Shown in pieces: positions 1-11,600 of a stretch of 64,000 nt of DNA (position 1 is its first letter; every line of letters starts with the position of its first letter). A program made the translations under genes and the position numbers. Source of the DNA: Nibrella viscosa (lineage in GTDB: Bacteria > Bacteroidota > Bacteroidia > Cytophagales > Spirosomataceae); contig NZ_BAABHB010000020.1 of the NCBI RefSeq assembly GCF_039541875.1, forward strand, positions 13,401-77,400, in the 5' to 3' direction. A model generated the notes under the pieces. That model was not told the DNA's origin. It saw nothing but the letters and a program-made list of their open reading frames with translations, and ran no database searches.

Positions 1-313
1 AAAGCGCTGGATGGTGGGTGCTTTTCAGCTACCCTGGTATTTTGTAGTGCTGCTGGTGGCCCAGGCCCTTTTTCTGCCTATGCTGGTGCTGCTGGCTCTT
101 TGGCAACCGGGCCTGGCGCTGGGGCTCTGGCTCGCTCGGTTTTTGTGGCAGTCGTTTCAGATTGTCCGGGTAGCCGTCCGCTTCCGGCGGTTTGATTTGC
201 TGCCCTACCTGCTGCCGTATGATCTGGTAATGTCCGTCAACTGGTTTGTCTCGCTGCTGTACTATATAGTACCCACCCCGGTAATCTGGAAAGACCGAAC
301 ATTTAACCCCTGA
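1..313 (+). CDS. C-terminal part of a membrane protein, possibly a family 2 glycosyltransferase
   Basis: The reading frame is open to the left window edge, so only the last ~104 residues are visible and the start is outside. The visible part has a strongly hydrophobic stretch of about 35 residues, a basic cytoplasmic-looking stretch rich in Arg and Phe, another hydrophobic segment, and a tail ending VIWKDRTFNP. A tail of the form 'I-x-W-K-G/D-R-x-Y/F' after two or three membrane helices is what I recall from the C-termini of membrane-bound family 2 glycosyltransferases, but the catalytic domain is not in view. The assignment to that family is an inference. The membrane location is directly supported by hydrophobicity. 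Confidence 0.5.
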   Translation, partial: KRWMVGAFQLPWYFVVLLVAQALFLPMLVLLALWQPGLALGLWLARFLWQSFQIVRVAVRFRRFDLLPYLLPYDLVMSVNWFVSLLYYIVPTPVIWKDRTFNP

Positions 314-339
314 TTTGCGGTTACTCCTACATCAGCCGT

Positions 340-413
340 TGGACATTAGACTACAGACCATAAACTTAAGAACGCCGGGCGACCCCGTACAAACTACAGA
401 CTACAGACTAATA
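340..413. repeat. Intergenic short-word repeat (ACTACAGACT words)
   Basis: Between the membrane protein and tatD the sequence repeats words such as GGACATTAGACTACAGACC and ACTACAGACTACAGACTAA. It resembles the word family at 33208-33294 (GACGTTAGACAGTAGA) but is less symmetric, as if decayed. No gene is present in this gap. Confidence 0.5.
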
Positions 414-423
414 ACAACTCCCC

Positions 424-1230
424 ATGACCTTCATCGACACCCACGCTCATATCTACGATTCGCAGTTCGATGCTGACCGGGAGGCTATGCTGGAGAAGGC
501 AGCCTCGCAGTTGATCAGCCAGATCTGGATGCCCAACTGCGCCCGGGAAACCATTCCCGGCCTGATGGCGCTGGCCCACCAATACCCCGACCGCTGCCTG
601 CCCATGATGGGTCTGCACCCTTCTTACGTGTGCGAAACCATGGAGGAAGAAATCATTGCGGTGGAAGACCAACTCAACCGCCACGCCTTTATCGCCGTCG
701 GTGAAATCGGTCTGGATTTCTACTGGGACATGACGTATGTAGACCAACAGTTCACCGCCTTCCGCACACAGTTGCAGTGGGCGTCCCGGCTCAAATTACC
801 CGTTTCCATCCATGTTCGCGCCGGCCACGACCGCAATGCCTTTGCCGAAGCCGCCGATGTGATCGAGCAGTTGTCGTTACCGGATCTGACCGGCATTTTC
901 CATTGTTTCGTTGGAAGTTTAGACGAGGCCAGACGAGCGATTGATCTCGGTTTTAAACTCGGTATCGGCGGAGTGGTTACGTTTAAGAACGGCGGCCTGG
1001 ATAATGTGCTACCGCATGTGAGCCTGGAGCACCTGGTCCTGGAAACCGACAGCCCCTACCTGGCCCCGGTTCCGTATCGGGGTAAACGCAACGAACCCGG
1101 CAACCTCCGGCTGATCGCCCAGCGCGTCGCCGATTTGCAGGGCATCAGCGTTGACGACGTGGCCCGGCACACCACCGCCAACGCGGTATCGCTCTTACCG
1201 GCCCTGTACGCCAATTTATTGCCGGAGTAA
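424..1230 (+). CDS. TatD family hydrolase (metal-dependent DNase)
   Basis: The 268-residue product has the normal length for the TatD family, TIM-barrel metal-dependent deoxyribonucleases of the amidohydrolase superfamily. The N-terminal metal motif FIDTHAHIYD (His7 and His9) is present, followed by VGEIGLDFYWD, the family's 'GE-x-GLD-Y' block. Later come PVSIHVRAGHD, GIFHCFVGS and the conserved C-terminal ETDSPYLAPVPYRGKRNEP, which carries the metal-binding Asp. The first ATG gives a start directly at the family N-terminus. The next gene, an asparaginase, begins 13 bases downstream, so the two are probably co-transcribed. It is expected to act in the cytoplasm. Which TatD subtype it is cannot be decided from sequence alone. 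Confidence 0.95.
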   Translation: MTFIDTHAHIYDSQFDADREAMLEKAASQLISQIWMPNCARETIPGLMALAHQYPDRCLPMMGLHPSYVCETMEEEIIAVEDQLNRHAFIAVGEIGLDFYWDMTYVDQQFTAFRTQLQWASRLKLPVSIHVRAGHDRNAFAEAADVIEQLSLPDLTGIFHCFVGSLDEARRAIDLGFKLGIGGVVTFKNGGLDNVLPHVSLEHLVLETDSPYLAPVPYRGKRNEPGNLRLIAQRVADLQGISVDDVARHTTANAVSLLPALYANLLPE

Positions 1231-1243
1231 CGTTACCACACCT

Positions 1244-2317
1244 ATGTCTTCCTATACCACAGTTCGCATAAACCCGGCCTTACCCAAACGTCCCCGCTCG
1301 TCGGTGCTGGTCATTTACACCGGCGGTACACTGGGAATGGTGTATGATACCCAAACCAGCCAACTGCTGCCGTTTGATTTTGAGCAGGTACTCGACAAAG
1401 TGCCCGAAATCCGCCGGCTCGACTTTGAGATCACGCTGCTGACCCTGCGCGAGATCATCGACTCCTCCAACATGAAGCCGCCCGTGTGGGTAGAGCTGGT
1501 GCGGATCATTGAACGCAGCTACCAGCAGTACGACAGCTTCGTGATTCTGCACGGCACCGATACCATGGCTTATACAGCCTCGGCGCTGAGTTATATGCTG
1601 GTGAATCTCAGTAAGCCGGTTATCCTGACCGGGGCGCAGTTACCCATCGGCGTGGCCCGCACCGATGCTCGTGAAAACTTCATCACCGCCCTCGAAATAG
1701 CGGCCGCCCAGCAGGATGGCTTGCCGATAGTACCGGAAGTCTGCATTTACTTTAACTCGCTGCTGCTGCGCGGCAACCGGGCCAAAAAGCAGGAAAGCGT
1801 GCAGTTCAACGCCTTCAAATCGGAAAACTACCCGCACCTGGCCATTGCCGGCGTCAGCATCGACTATAACTATCCGTTTATTCGCCCCTGCCGGCCCGGG
1901 CAGCCGCTGGACATCCATACGGTGCTGGACACCAACGTGACCATCCTGAAGCTGTTTCCGGGCATTACCCCGCAGGTAGTCAATTCGGTGCTGGGTATTC
2001 ACGGATTGAAGGGCGTGGTGCTGGAAACCTACGGAGCCGGCAACGCCCCTACGGATAGCTGGTTTCTGGACGCGCTGAAAGAAGCTATCGACCGGGGAAT
2101 CGTCATCTTTAACGTCTCGCAGTGCGAAGGTGGCCGCGTCACGCAGGGCCGCTACCAGACCAGCAAGCTGCTGCAACAGATCGGCGTGGTGAGTGGAGCC
2201 GACATTACGCTCGAAGCCGCCATCACCAAACTGATGGTGCTGCTTGGCCGTATAGCCGACCCCGCACTGCTGCGGGAGGAGTTGGCCCTGTCGCTTTGCG
2301 GAGAAATGAGTGAGTAG
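1244..2317 (+). CDS. Type I L-asparaginase
   Basis: The product (357 residues) hydrolyses L-asparagine to aspartate and ammonia. The frame is open further upstream, but the ATG at 1244 places the start shortly before the diagnostic block VLVIYTGGTLGMVYD, which holds the catalytic Thr; an earlier start would overlap tatD. The second catalytic block, VILHGTDTMAYTASALSYML, carries the Thr-Asp pair, and GAQLPIG follows as usual. No signal peptide is visible, which fits the cytoplasmic type I (AnsA-like) enzyme. It follows tatD closely and precedes tRNA-Ser. Family assignment is firm; the substrate preference between asparagine and glutamine is assumed. Confidence 0.93.
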   Translation: MSSYTTVRINPALPKRPRSSVLVIYTGGTLGMVYDTQTSQLLPFDFEQVLDKVPEIRRLDFEITLLTLREIIDSSNMKPPVWVELVRIIERSYQQYDSFVILHGTDTMAYTASALSYMLVNLSKPVILTGAQLPIGVARTDARENFITALEIAAAQQDGLPIVPEVCIYFNSLLLRGNRAKKQESVQFNAFKSENYPHLAIAGVSIDYNYPFIRPCRPGQPLDIHTVLDTNVTILKLFPGITPQVVNSVLGIHGLKGVVLETYGAGNAPTDSWFLDALKEAIDRGIVIFNVSQCEGGRVTQGRYQTSKLLQQIGVVSGADITLEAAITKLMVLLGRIADPALLREELALSLCGEMSE

Positions 2318-2372
2318 CCGGGGCGACTTCTTGATTAAACGTGATAAAAGCTGCATATTTGTAGCCCCAATT

Positions 2373-2460
2373 AGAGAGGTGTCCGAGTGGTTGAAGGAGC
2401 ACGCCTGGAAAGTGTGTATACGTCAAAAGCGTATCGAGGGTTCGAATCCCTTCCTCTCTG
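2373..2460 (+). tRNA. tRNA-Ser (GGA)
   Basis: The acceptor stem AGAGAGG (2373-2379) pairs with CCTCTCT (2453-2459), with G as discriminator at 2460. The anticodon stem CACGC/GTGTG encloses the loop CTGGAAA, giving anticodon GGA, which reads UCC and UCU. A long variable arm (ATACG/CGTAT) confirms class II, as expected for serine, and the T-loop GGTTCGAATCC is canonical. The CCA end is not encoded (CCT follows), so it must be added after transcription. Confidence 0.97.
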
Positions 2461-2472
2461 CCTTGTAACCAC

Positions 2473-2506
2473 AGCCCTGAAGTCACTTTACTTCAGGGCT
2501 TTTTTA
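2473..2506 (+). terminator. Rho-independent terminator after tRNA-Ser
   Basis: Perfect 11-base arms AGCCCTGAAGT and ACTTCAGGGCT enclose a six-base loop and are followed by a run of T. It lies 13 bases after the tRNA. Confidence 0.9.
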
Positions 2507-2594
2507 TTTAACTCTTCTGGTAGTATTTGCCTTTCTTTTTGGATTCTTTCGCCATGTTAACAATTTAGTAACTGACCGTTTAATAAATTTCTGG

Positions 2595-2602
2595 TACTTT
2601 CG
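2595..2602 (+). promoter_or_regulatory. Possible -7 box of the giant surface-protein gene
   Basis: TACTTTCG matches the Bacteroidota -7 consensus TAnnTTTG in 7 of 8 positions and lies 23 bases before the start codon. No clear -33 TTG was found at the right distance, so this is weak. Confidence 0.3.
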
Positions 2603-2624
2603 TATCTGGTTTATAACAACACAC

Positions 2625-5600
2625 ATGACAAACAATCTACAGACTTTCAACAAACTACTTTTGTGGCTTGCTATTTTGGTACCGCTGGGGAGTGCCTGGG
2701 GGCAGACACCTGTTCCTTTAGCATCACAACCTAATCTAACCTACGCTGAGAATTTCTCAGACATTGCAAACTGGACCAATGGCTTCGCTAGCGGCACTGG
2801 TGCTAACCGGTTCGGCAGTGTTTTACCAAGTGGAACTGCTACCATTCCTGATCCAACAAAGACAACCACTGCTTCTACATCATTTGTAACTGGAAGTACC
2901 GGTGGCGTCCAAAAGGGCACAGGAAATATAGTACTTTTATCAACTGGTGCTACAGACAATACATCGAGTGTTGCTTTTGACTTCTTTATAGACTTTACAG
3001 GTCTTAAAGCGGGCAATTTATCATTTGATGCGGCAACAGTCTTCAATAGTATAGGAGATAGAAAAGGGACTGTTAAAGTATATGCTTCCAAGGATGGAAT
3101 TACCTATACTGACCTAAACGCCAATTACGTAGCTACTAACAACGTTGCCGGGTCTGCCTTGGTCTCTGTATCTATACCTGGAACTTTAGATAACACGGCG
3201 ACAGTAAGGTTCCGCTTCTACTACTACAATGGCACCGGTGGTACAACCGGCTCACGTCCTAAAATTTCAATAGACAATCTTACAGTAACTGGAGATATTG
3301 TTTCTGTTACCCCTACGCTAACAACTACGCCAAATGCATTAACAGGTCTTGCTGCAACACAGGGAACAGCCTCAAACGCAAAGTCCTACACCTTAACGGG
3401 CTCTAATTTAGAGAATACACCAGTCTCAGTAAATGCAACCAGCGGTATCGAGTTAAGTACGAACGGCGGCAGTACATTCACTACAGATCCGCTATCGTTG
3501 ACACCCACGTCGGGCAACCTCTCGCAGGTCATTCACGCCCGCTTGGCCAATACGGTAGCCGCGGGTCCGTTCAGCGGCACAATTACCCATACCGCCAATA
3601 GCACACTCACAGCCTCAGTAACACTGAGCGGACAGGTAAATCCGGCGAATGTCCCTACGCTCCTTGCCAATCCGACAGCCCTCAACGGATTCAGCACAAC
3701 TCAGGGTACGCCATCTACCCTGCAGAGCTACACACTGACGGGTAGCTACCTAAGCAATCTTATTAGCGTATCAGCACCAAATGGCTTTGAGGTGAGCAGC
3801 GGTTCTGATGCAAACACGTTTGCGTCCGCTACAACACTTCCCGCAGAAGGCGGTGTGGTGTACGTTCGGTTGAGCGGTGCTTCAGTTGGCTCTTTCAGTG
3901 GAGCTATTACAAACACCAGCGGTACTACATCAACTACTATTTCGGCTAGTGGTCAGGTAAACGAACAATCGGCATTAACTGCCTTGCCGTCCTCACTCAC
4001 AAACTTTACGGCACTGACGGGTACGAATTCGGCTCAGCAGGTGTACACCTTAACGGGTAGCAACCTGACCGCTTCGGTGTCAGTATCGGCTCCGGCAGGT
4101 TTTGAGGTTAGCGCGGACGGCAGCACGTTTGCTACTTCGACAACGGTAGCCCAGGTAAGCGGGGCCGTTAGCCAGACCATTGCGGTCCGGCTGGCAAGTT
4201 CGGCAACGCCGGCTTCGTACAGCGGCACCATTACCAATTTGAGTGGTACAGCTTCGGCTAATGTAGCGGTGAGTGGTTCAGTGAGTGCATCAGTAACGCC
4301 GACTTCGGCAGGCACCATTGTCATCAGCCAGGTATATGGCGGTGGCGGAAACGCAGGAGCCACCTACAAGAATGACTTCATTGAGTTGTTCAATCGGGGC
4401 GGCTCACCGGTCGACGTAACGGGCTGGAGTGTGCAGTATGCTGGTGCAACAGGAACTGGCTCCTGGCAGGTTACCCCTTTGAGCGGTACGATTCAGCCCG
4501 GCAAGTATTACCTGATTCAGCAGGCTGCCGGAAATGGAGGTACTACCGATTTACCAACTCCTGATGTTATAGCAAATGTTGCCATGGCAGCCGGCTCCGG
4601 AAAAGTAGCGCTGGTGAAGTCAACCACCCCCTTATCCGGCTCGTGTGCAACCGGAGTAAACGTGGTTGACTTTGTTGGTTACGGAAGCGCCAATTGTGCG
4701 GAAACCTCGCCAACGGCATCGCTGACCAACACGACCGCAGCTATACGGAAAAACAACGGTTATACCGACACGGACAATAACGCTAATGACTTTGAAGTAG
4801 GTGCGCCAACCCCCCGTGGTTCTCTCCCATCCATTACCGCTACGCCCAACTCCCTTACCGGAGCGAATGGTTTAACGTATATAGAAGGTACTGGTCCAGC
4901 CAGCAAGACCTTAGCAGTCGTTGCCGGTAGTCTAAACGCAGAATCGGGTTCCATCACGGCAAGTTCATCCAGTACTGCGCTCACCGTCTCCCCTGCTACC
5001 CTGCCCTTTAGCAATTCAGCGCTGGTGGGTGGTCAGGTAACGGTGCAACTGGCAGCAGGTTTGCCGGCCGGCACCTACTCAGGCACCATCACTCTGACCG
5101 GTGGGGGCGCTACTCAGACTGTTCCGGTGAGTGCAACTGTAAATGCCCAACCGACAACAATCACGTTCATCCACGATATACAGGGCAGTGGTTCAACCTT
5201 CAACACGGCATTTGGTGGTACACGGACCATTGAAGGCGTGGTTACCCGCACCTTCACCGGCGCTACCAAACTCAACGGTTTCTACGTGCAGGAGGAGGAT
5301 AGTGATGCCGACACCGACCCGGCTACCTCCGAAGGAATTTTCGTCTTCGACCCGACTGGCTCCTTCTCCGTCAGTGAAGGCGACAAAGTCCGCGTGACGG
5401 GTACTGTAGCCGAGTTTACCAGCAGCAGCAACGGCGTCAGCAGCAGCCTTACCCAGCTAGGCAATCTGAGCAGTGTGACTAAAACCGGCACGGCCTCCCT
5501 GCCCACTGCCGTTACCGTAACGCTGCCCATCGGCAGTGTCTCGGACTTGGAGCGGTATGAAGGGATGCTGGTCAACATGCGGGCCGCCAGCGGCAATCTG

Positions 5601-8600
5601 GCCGTAACCGAGTACTTCCAGTTGGGCCGCTATGGTCAGGTGGTGCTTTCGGCAACGGGTGCTTCGGATGTGCCGGGCACCGATGCCCGTCTGGATCAGT
5701 ACACGCAGTTCAGCACCCCCAGTGTACCCGGTTACACGGCCTATCTGGCGGAGGTAGCCAAACGCAAGATCATTCTGGATGATGGCAGTACCACCCAAAA
5801 CCCTGATCCGATCATCTTCGGCCGGGGCGGTCAGCCGCTGAGCGCATCGAATACCCTGCGCGGTGGCGATCAGGTCGAGAGCATCACGGCGGTGCTGGAT
5901 GAGCGCCTGGAAGGGTATCGGCTGCAAACTACAACGGGCGTCAACTTCCTGCCGACCAACGAGCGGCCGACGACCCCGGCTGAAGTAGGCGGAACCCTGA
6001 AAGTAGCCGGCTTTAACGTGCTGAACTACTTTAACGACTTAGACAGCAATCCCGCATCTGGCCAACCTCTGGTCACCTACAACGGCATTACGTTTGAGCC
6101 GCGCGGTGCCGAAACCCCCGAGGAGTTTACACGCCAGCGTACTAAGCTCGTTCAGGCCATTACACTTTCCGGAGCGGATGTGATGGCCCTGAATGAAATG
6201 GAAAACAACGGCTTTGGCCCAGCCAGTGCCATTCAGGATCTGGTCAACGGCCTGAATACGGCCACCGCCCCCGGTACGTACACGTTTGTTAACTCAGGTT
6301 ATATTTCGACAGATGCCATTACGGTGGCCATGATCTACAAGCCGGCTAAGGTAACCCCTGTAGGTACTCCCGCTTCTCTCTCGACGAGTGCGGCCTTTAG
6401 CCGGGTAGGACGTCAGCCCCTGGCCCAGACTTTCCGGGAGAATGCTACCAATGAGGTTTTCACGGTAGTGGCCAACCACTGGAAGTCGAAAGGCTCCAGC
6501 GCGGGTGGAGTCGGGGATACGGACAAAGGTGACGGACAGGGTGCTTCTAACGGTACGCGTACCCAGCAGGCGCAGGATCTGGTAGACTGGTTAAACACCA
6601 AGCCTACGGGTACGGCTGATCCGGATTACCTGATTCTGGGAGACCTGAACGCCTATGCCCTGGAAGATCCGGTAAAAGCGCTGGAGCAGGGTGGCTATAC
6701 CAACCTGGTACCCAACACCTCCTACTCGTATGTGTTCGATGGGTTTGTGGGTGCGCTGGACCATGCATTAGGCAGTGCTTCGCTGACTGCGCAGGTGACG
6801 GGTAAGACCAAGTGGCACATCAACGCCGATGAGCCGAGTGTGCTGGACTACAATACCAACTTCAAGACGGTGGGACTGATTGCGAGTCTGTACAATCCGG
6901 ATCAGTTCCGGACCTCAGACCACGACCCGGTCCTTATTGGGCTGGCCCTGACCTCACCGGTAACGGCGCTGAGCCTGAATGTAACAGCAAACCCCACAAC
7001 ACTGCTGACCAGCGGTACTACCAGCCTTTCGGCCACGGTAACGGGTGGTACGGGTCCGTACAACTATATTTTCAGCGGACCGGGCAACATTATCCAGAAC
7101 CAGAATACAGCTACGGTCACGAATCTGACGGCTGGGGTGCAAACGTTCACCGTAACGGTGGCCGATGCCACTACGCCGACCAGCCAGACCATTTCGGCGA
7201 CGGTGAGTGTAACGGTGACGGATGTTCCTGTAGCTACGCTGTCGGCCAACCCGACGAGTCTGACCAGCTTTACGGCTACACAAGGTAACCCGTCAGCCAG
7301 CCAGAGCTATACCCTGACAGCCGCTAACCTGACCGCTTTGGTGTCGGTATCGGCTCCCGCAGGCGTGGTCGTCAGCACGGACAATAGCAGTTTCACCAGT
7401 TCGCTGACGCTGCCGCAGTCTACCACCTCTGCCGTGATTTACGCACGTCTGACAGGATTCAGCAGCGGTACCATAAGTGGAGCTATTACCAACGTCAGTG
7501 GATCGGCAACGGCTACTGTGGCCGTGAGTGGAACGGTTAGTGCGACAACAACTCCCCCGGCGGCTGCTACTCTGGCCACCTGGACCTTTGAAGGTGATGT
7601 AAACACGCCAACTACCGTAGCGGCCAACACCTCAGCCGGCAACGCTGCTTTTGGTACGGGTGTAACTAGTGTGACTTATGTTGGAGGTAGTCCAGGCCGG
7701 GCTTACACGGCTGCCGGATGGAGTGCTTCTACTTCAGTTGTCACGTCAGATAACGACTATCTGGAGTTCACCGTAGCTCCCGCAGCGAACTACACCTTAG
7801 ATCTGACTACCATAACCGTTGCTATGCAACGGTCTGGTACCGGTCCGGCTAACGTAGCCCTGCGTTCAAGTGCCGACGATTATGCCAGTAACATCGGCAA
7901 TGTGGCAAGTCCTGGTAATGGTAGCTTCGCCAATGCGTCTTTTACCCTGACCGGCTTAACTAATCGGACTTCCCCGACTACCTTCCGGTTGTATGGCTAT
8001 GGCTCTACAGGTACGGGCGGAACCTTGCGCTTCGATAACTTAACGGTTATCGGAACGGTAAATTCAGCAGGTCCACCGGTGGCAACGCTAACAGCCTCTC
8101 CGGTTTCCCTTACCGGAGCGAATGGGTTGTCGTATGTGGAAGGCAATGGCCCGGCCAGCAAAACGCTGTCCATCAGCGGCAGTAATCTGAATGCTGAGTC
8201 CGGCGACATTACGGCAAGTTCATCCAGCACGGCGCTCACCGTCTCCCCTGCTACCCTGCCCTTTAGCAATTCAGCGCTGGTGGGTGGTCAGGTGACGGTG
8301 CAACTGGCAGCAGGCTTGCCGGCCGGTACCTACTCAGGCACCATCACCCTGACCGGTGGGGGCGCTACCCAGACTGTTCCGGTGAGTGGCACGGTAGTCT
8401 CATCGCAGGTCACCATCACCCTGATCCACGATATACAGGGTAGTGGTTCAACCTTCAACACGGCATTTGGTGGTACACGGACCATTGAAGGCGTGGTTAC
8501 CCGCACCTTCACCGGCGCTACCAAACTCAACGGTTTCTACGTGCAGGAGGAGGATAGTGATGCCGACACCGACCCGGCTACCTCCGAAGGAATTTTCGTC

Positions 8601-11600
8601 TTCGACCCGACTGGCTCCTTCTCCGTCAGTGAAGGCGACAAAGTCCGCGTGACGGGTATCGTAGCCGAGTTTACCAGCAGCAGCAACGGCGTCAGCAGCA
8701 GCCTCACGCAGCTAGGCAATCTGAGCAGTGTGACTAAAACCGGCACGGCCTCCCTGCCCACTGCCGTTACCGTAACGCTGCCCGTCGGCAGTGTCTCGGA
8801 CCTGGAGCGGTATGAAGGGATGCTGGTCAATATGCGGGCCGCCAGCGGCAATCTGGCCGTAACCGAGTACTTCCAGTTGGGCCGCTATGGTCAGGTGGTG
8901 CTTTCGGCAACGGGTGCTTCGGATGTGCCGGGCACCGACGCCCGTCTGGATCAGTACACGCAGTTCAGCACCCCCAGTGTACCCGGTTACACGGCCTATC
9001 TGGCGGAGGTAGCCAAACGCAAGATCATTCTGGATGATGGCAGCACCACCCAGAACCCCGACCCGATCATCTTTGGCCGGGGCGGTCAGCCGCTGAGCGC
9101 ATCGAATACCCTGCGCGGTGGCGATCAGGTCGAGAGCATCACGGCGGTGCTGGATGAGCGTCTGGAAGGGTATCGTCTGCAAACCACAAACGGGGCCGAT
9201 GCTAATTTCCAGCCGACCAACCCACGCCCGGCTAATCCGCCTGTGGTAGGAGGAACACTCAAAGCAGGCAGTTTCAACGTGCTGAACTACTTCAACACCT
9301 TTGGTACCGCCAGTTTCACCAAATGCGATGGTGGTTCTATTGCAGGACGTGGAGCCACTAACCAGACTGAATTTACCCGTCAGCGCGATAAGGTTATTGG
9401 TGCCATTATTAACTCCGGGGTTGACGTGATGGGGCTGAATGAGATGCAAAACAATGGTTTCGGCAGCAACAGTGCTATCCAGGATTTGATTAATGGACTG
9501 AACGCCGTTGCCGGTGCCAATTCCTACACCTTCGTTAACTCAGGCTGTATCTCAAGCGATGCCATTACGGTAGCCATCATTTACAAGCCCGCCAAAGTAA
9601 CGCCGTTAGGGGCATCCGCTGCCATTCCGTCCAATTACGGAACCGGTGCATTTACGGCGGTTGGTCGGCGCTCACTGGCCCAGACTTTCCGGGATAACAC
9701 AACCAATGGCGTATTTACGCTGGTTACTAACCACTGGAAATCGAAAGGCTCAAGCTCGGGCGGTGCCGGTGATACCGATAGCGGTGATGGACAGTCTGCT
9801 TCCAACGGAACCCGTACGCGGCAGGCGCAGGACCTGGTTTCCTGGTTAGCCACCAGGCCAACAGGCACAACCGATCCGGATTACCTGATTGTGGGTGACC
9901 TGAACGCTTATGCGAAAGAAGACCCGCTGACAACACTGGAAAATGGTGGGTACACCAATCTGGTACCTAACACAACCTACTCGTATGTATTTGACGGTTT
10001 TGTTGGGGCACTTGACCATGCCCTCGGTTCGTCCAGTTTACAGGGACAGGTGAGCGGTGCTGATAAGTGGCACATCAACGCCGATGAGCCGATTGTACTG
10101 GATTATAACACGGAAAATAAATCGGCAGGACAGATTAGCAGTCTTTACAGCGCTGCCCCCTACCGTGCCTCCGATCACGATCCGGTCATTATTGGCCTGA
10201 ATCTGACGTCGCCCGCTACTGCCCTGACGCTGGTTGCTTCAGCCAATCCGACAACACTGCTCACCAGCGGTACTACCAGCCTGTCGGCAACGGTAACGGG
10301 CGGAACGGCTCCCTACAGCTACAGCTTTACGGGTCCGGGCACGCTTAATGCCAGTGGCAACACGGCTACGGTATCGGGTCTGACCACGGGTGTGCAAACC
10401 TTCACGGTAACAGCCAGTGATGCCACTACTCCGACCAGCCAGACTATTTCGGCGACGGTGAGTATAACGGTAAATGCAGCGCCGATCAGTTCGCTGACGG
10501 CTACGGCTACGCCAGGTGCCATCTGTACCTCTGGAACGACGAACCTGTCGGTATCGGTGAGTGGTGGTACCGCTCCGTACACGTATGCCTGGAGCGGACC
10601 GGGGACGATTGCCAACAACACCAGCGCCAACACAACGGTGTCTAACCTGGTCACTACCGGGGCTAATGTGTTTACGATAGTAGTTACAGATAAGAATGGG
10701 CAGACGGCCACGACAACGGCTACCGTTACAGTGAATGCCTTGCCGGTGGCTTCGGTCACCCCGTCGAGTGCCACAATTTGCCAGGGCCAGTCAGCAACCC
10801 TGACGGCCGCCGAAGGTGCTTCATATCTGTGGAGCAATGGTGCCACCACGCAGGTTATCAGCGCAACGGCTACGGGTACCTATTCGGTAACCATCAGCAC
10901 ACCGGCCGGTTGCTCGGCTACGGCTTCGGCTCAGGTAACGGTAAATCCGCTACCAACGGCACCGGCGCTGGCCAGTGTAACAGCCGTGCAGGGTTCGCCG
11001 AGTGTGGTACTGTCAACGACAAGCTGCACCGGTACGCTGGTGTGGTCCGGTGCCGCAAGTGGTACAGGTAGTTCGATCACCGTCTCGACGGCTACGCCGG
11101 GCAGCTATGTCTATAATGTACAATGCAAAGTAGGTGAGTGTCTGAGCAATCCGACTTCGGCAACCGTAACGATAACGCCCGCCCCGATCAGTTCGCTGAC
11201 GGCTACGGCTACGCCAAATGCGGTTTGCGTCGGTGGTACAGCTACCCTGACCGTGTCGGTGAGTGGTGGTCAGGTGCCATATACCTACGCCTGGTCCGGT
11301 GCCGGTACAATCACCAACGCATCGAGTGCTACCGCAACCGTAGCGAGTCTGACGGCTACGGGCGCTAACGTCTTCACTGTACTGGTGACGGATGCCAACA
11401 GCCAGACGGCTACCACAACAGCGACCGTAACGGTGAATGCCTTGCCGGTGGCTTCGGTCACCCCGTCGAGTGTCACGGTTTGCCAGGGTCAGAGTGCGAC
11501 GCTGACGGCCAGTGGAGGAGGTTCGTATCTGTGGAGCACAGGAGCCACAACAGCTACCATCAGCGCCATGGCTACGGGTACTTACTCGGTAACAGTCACC

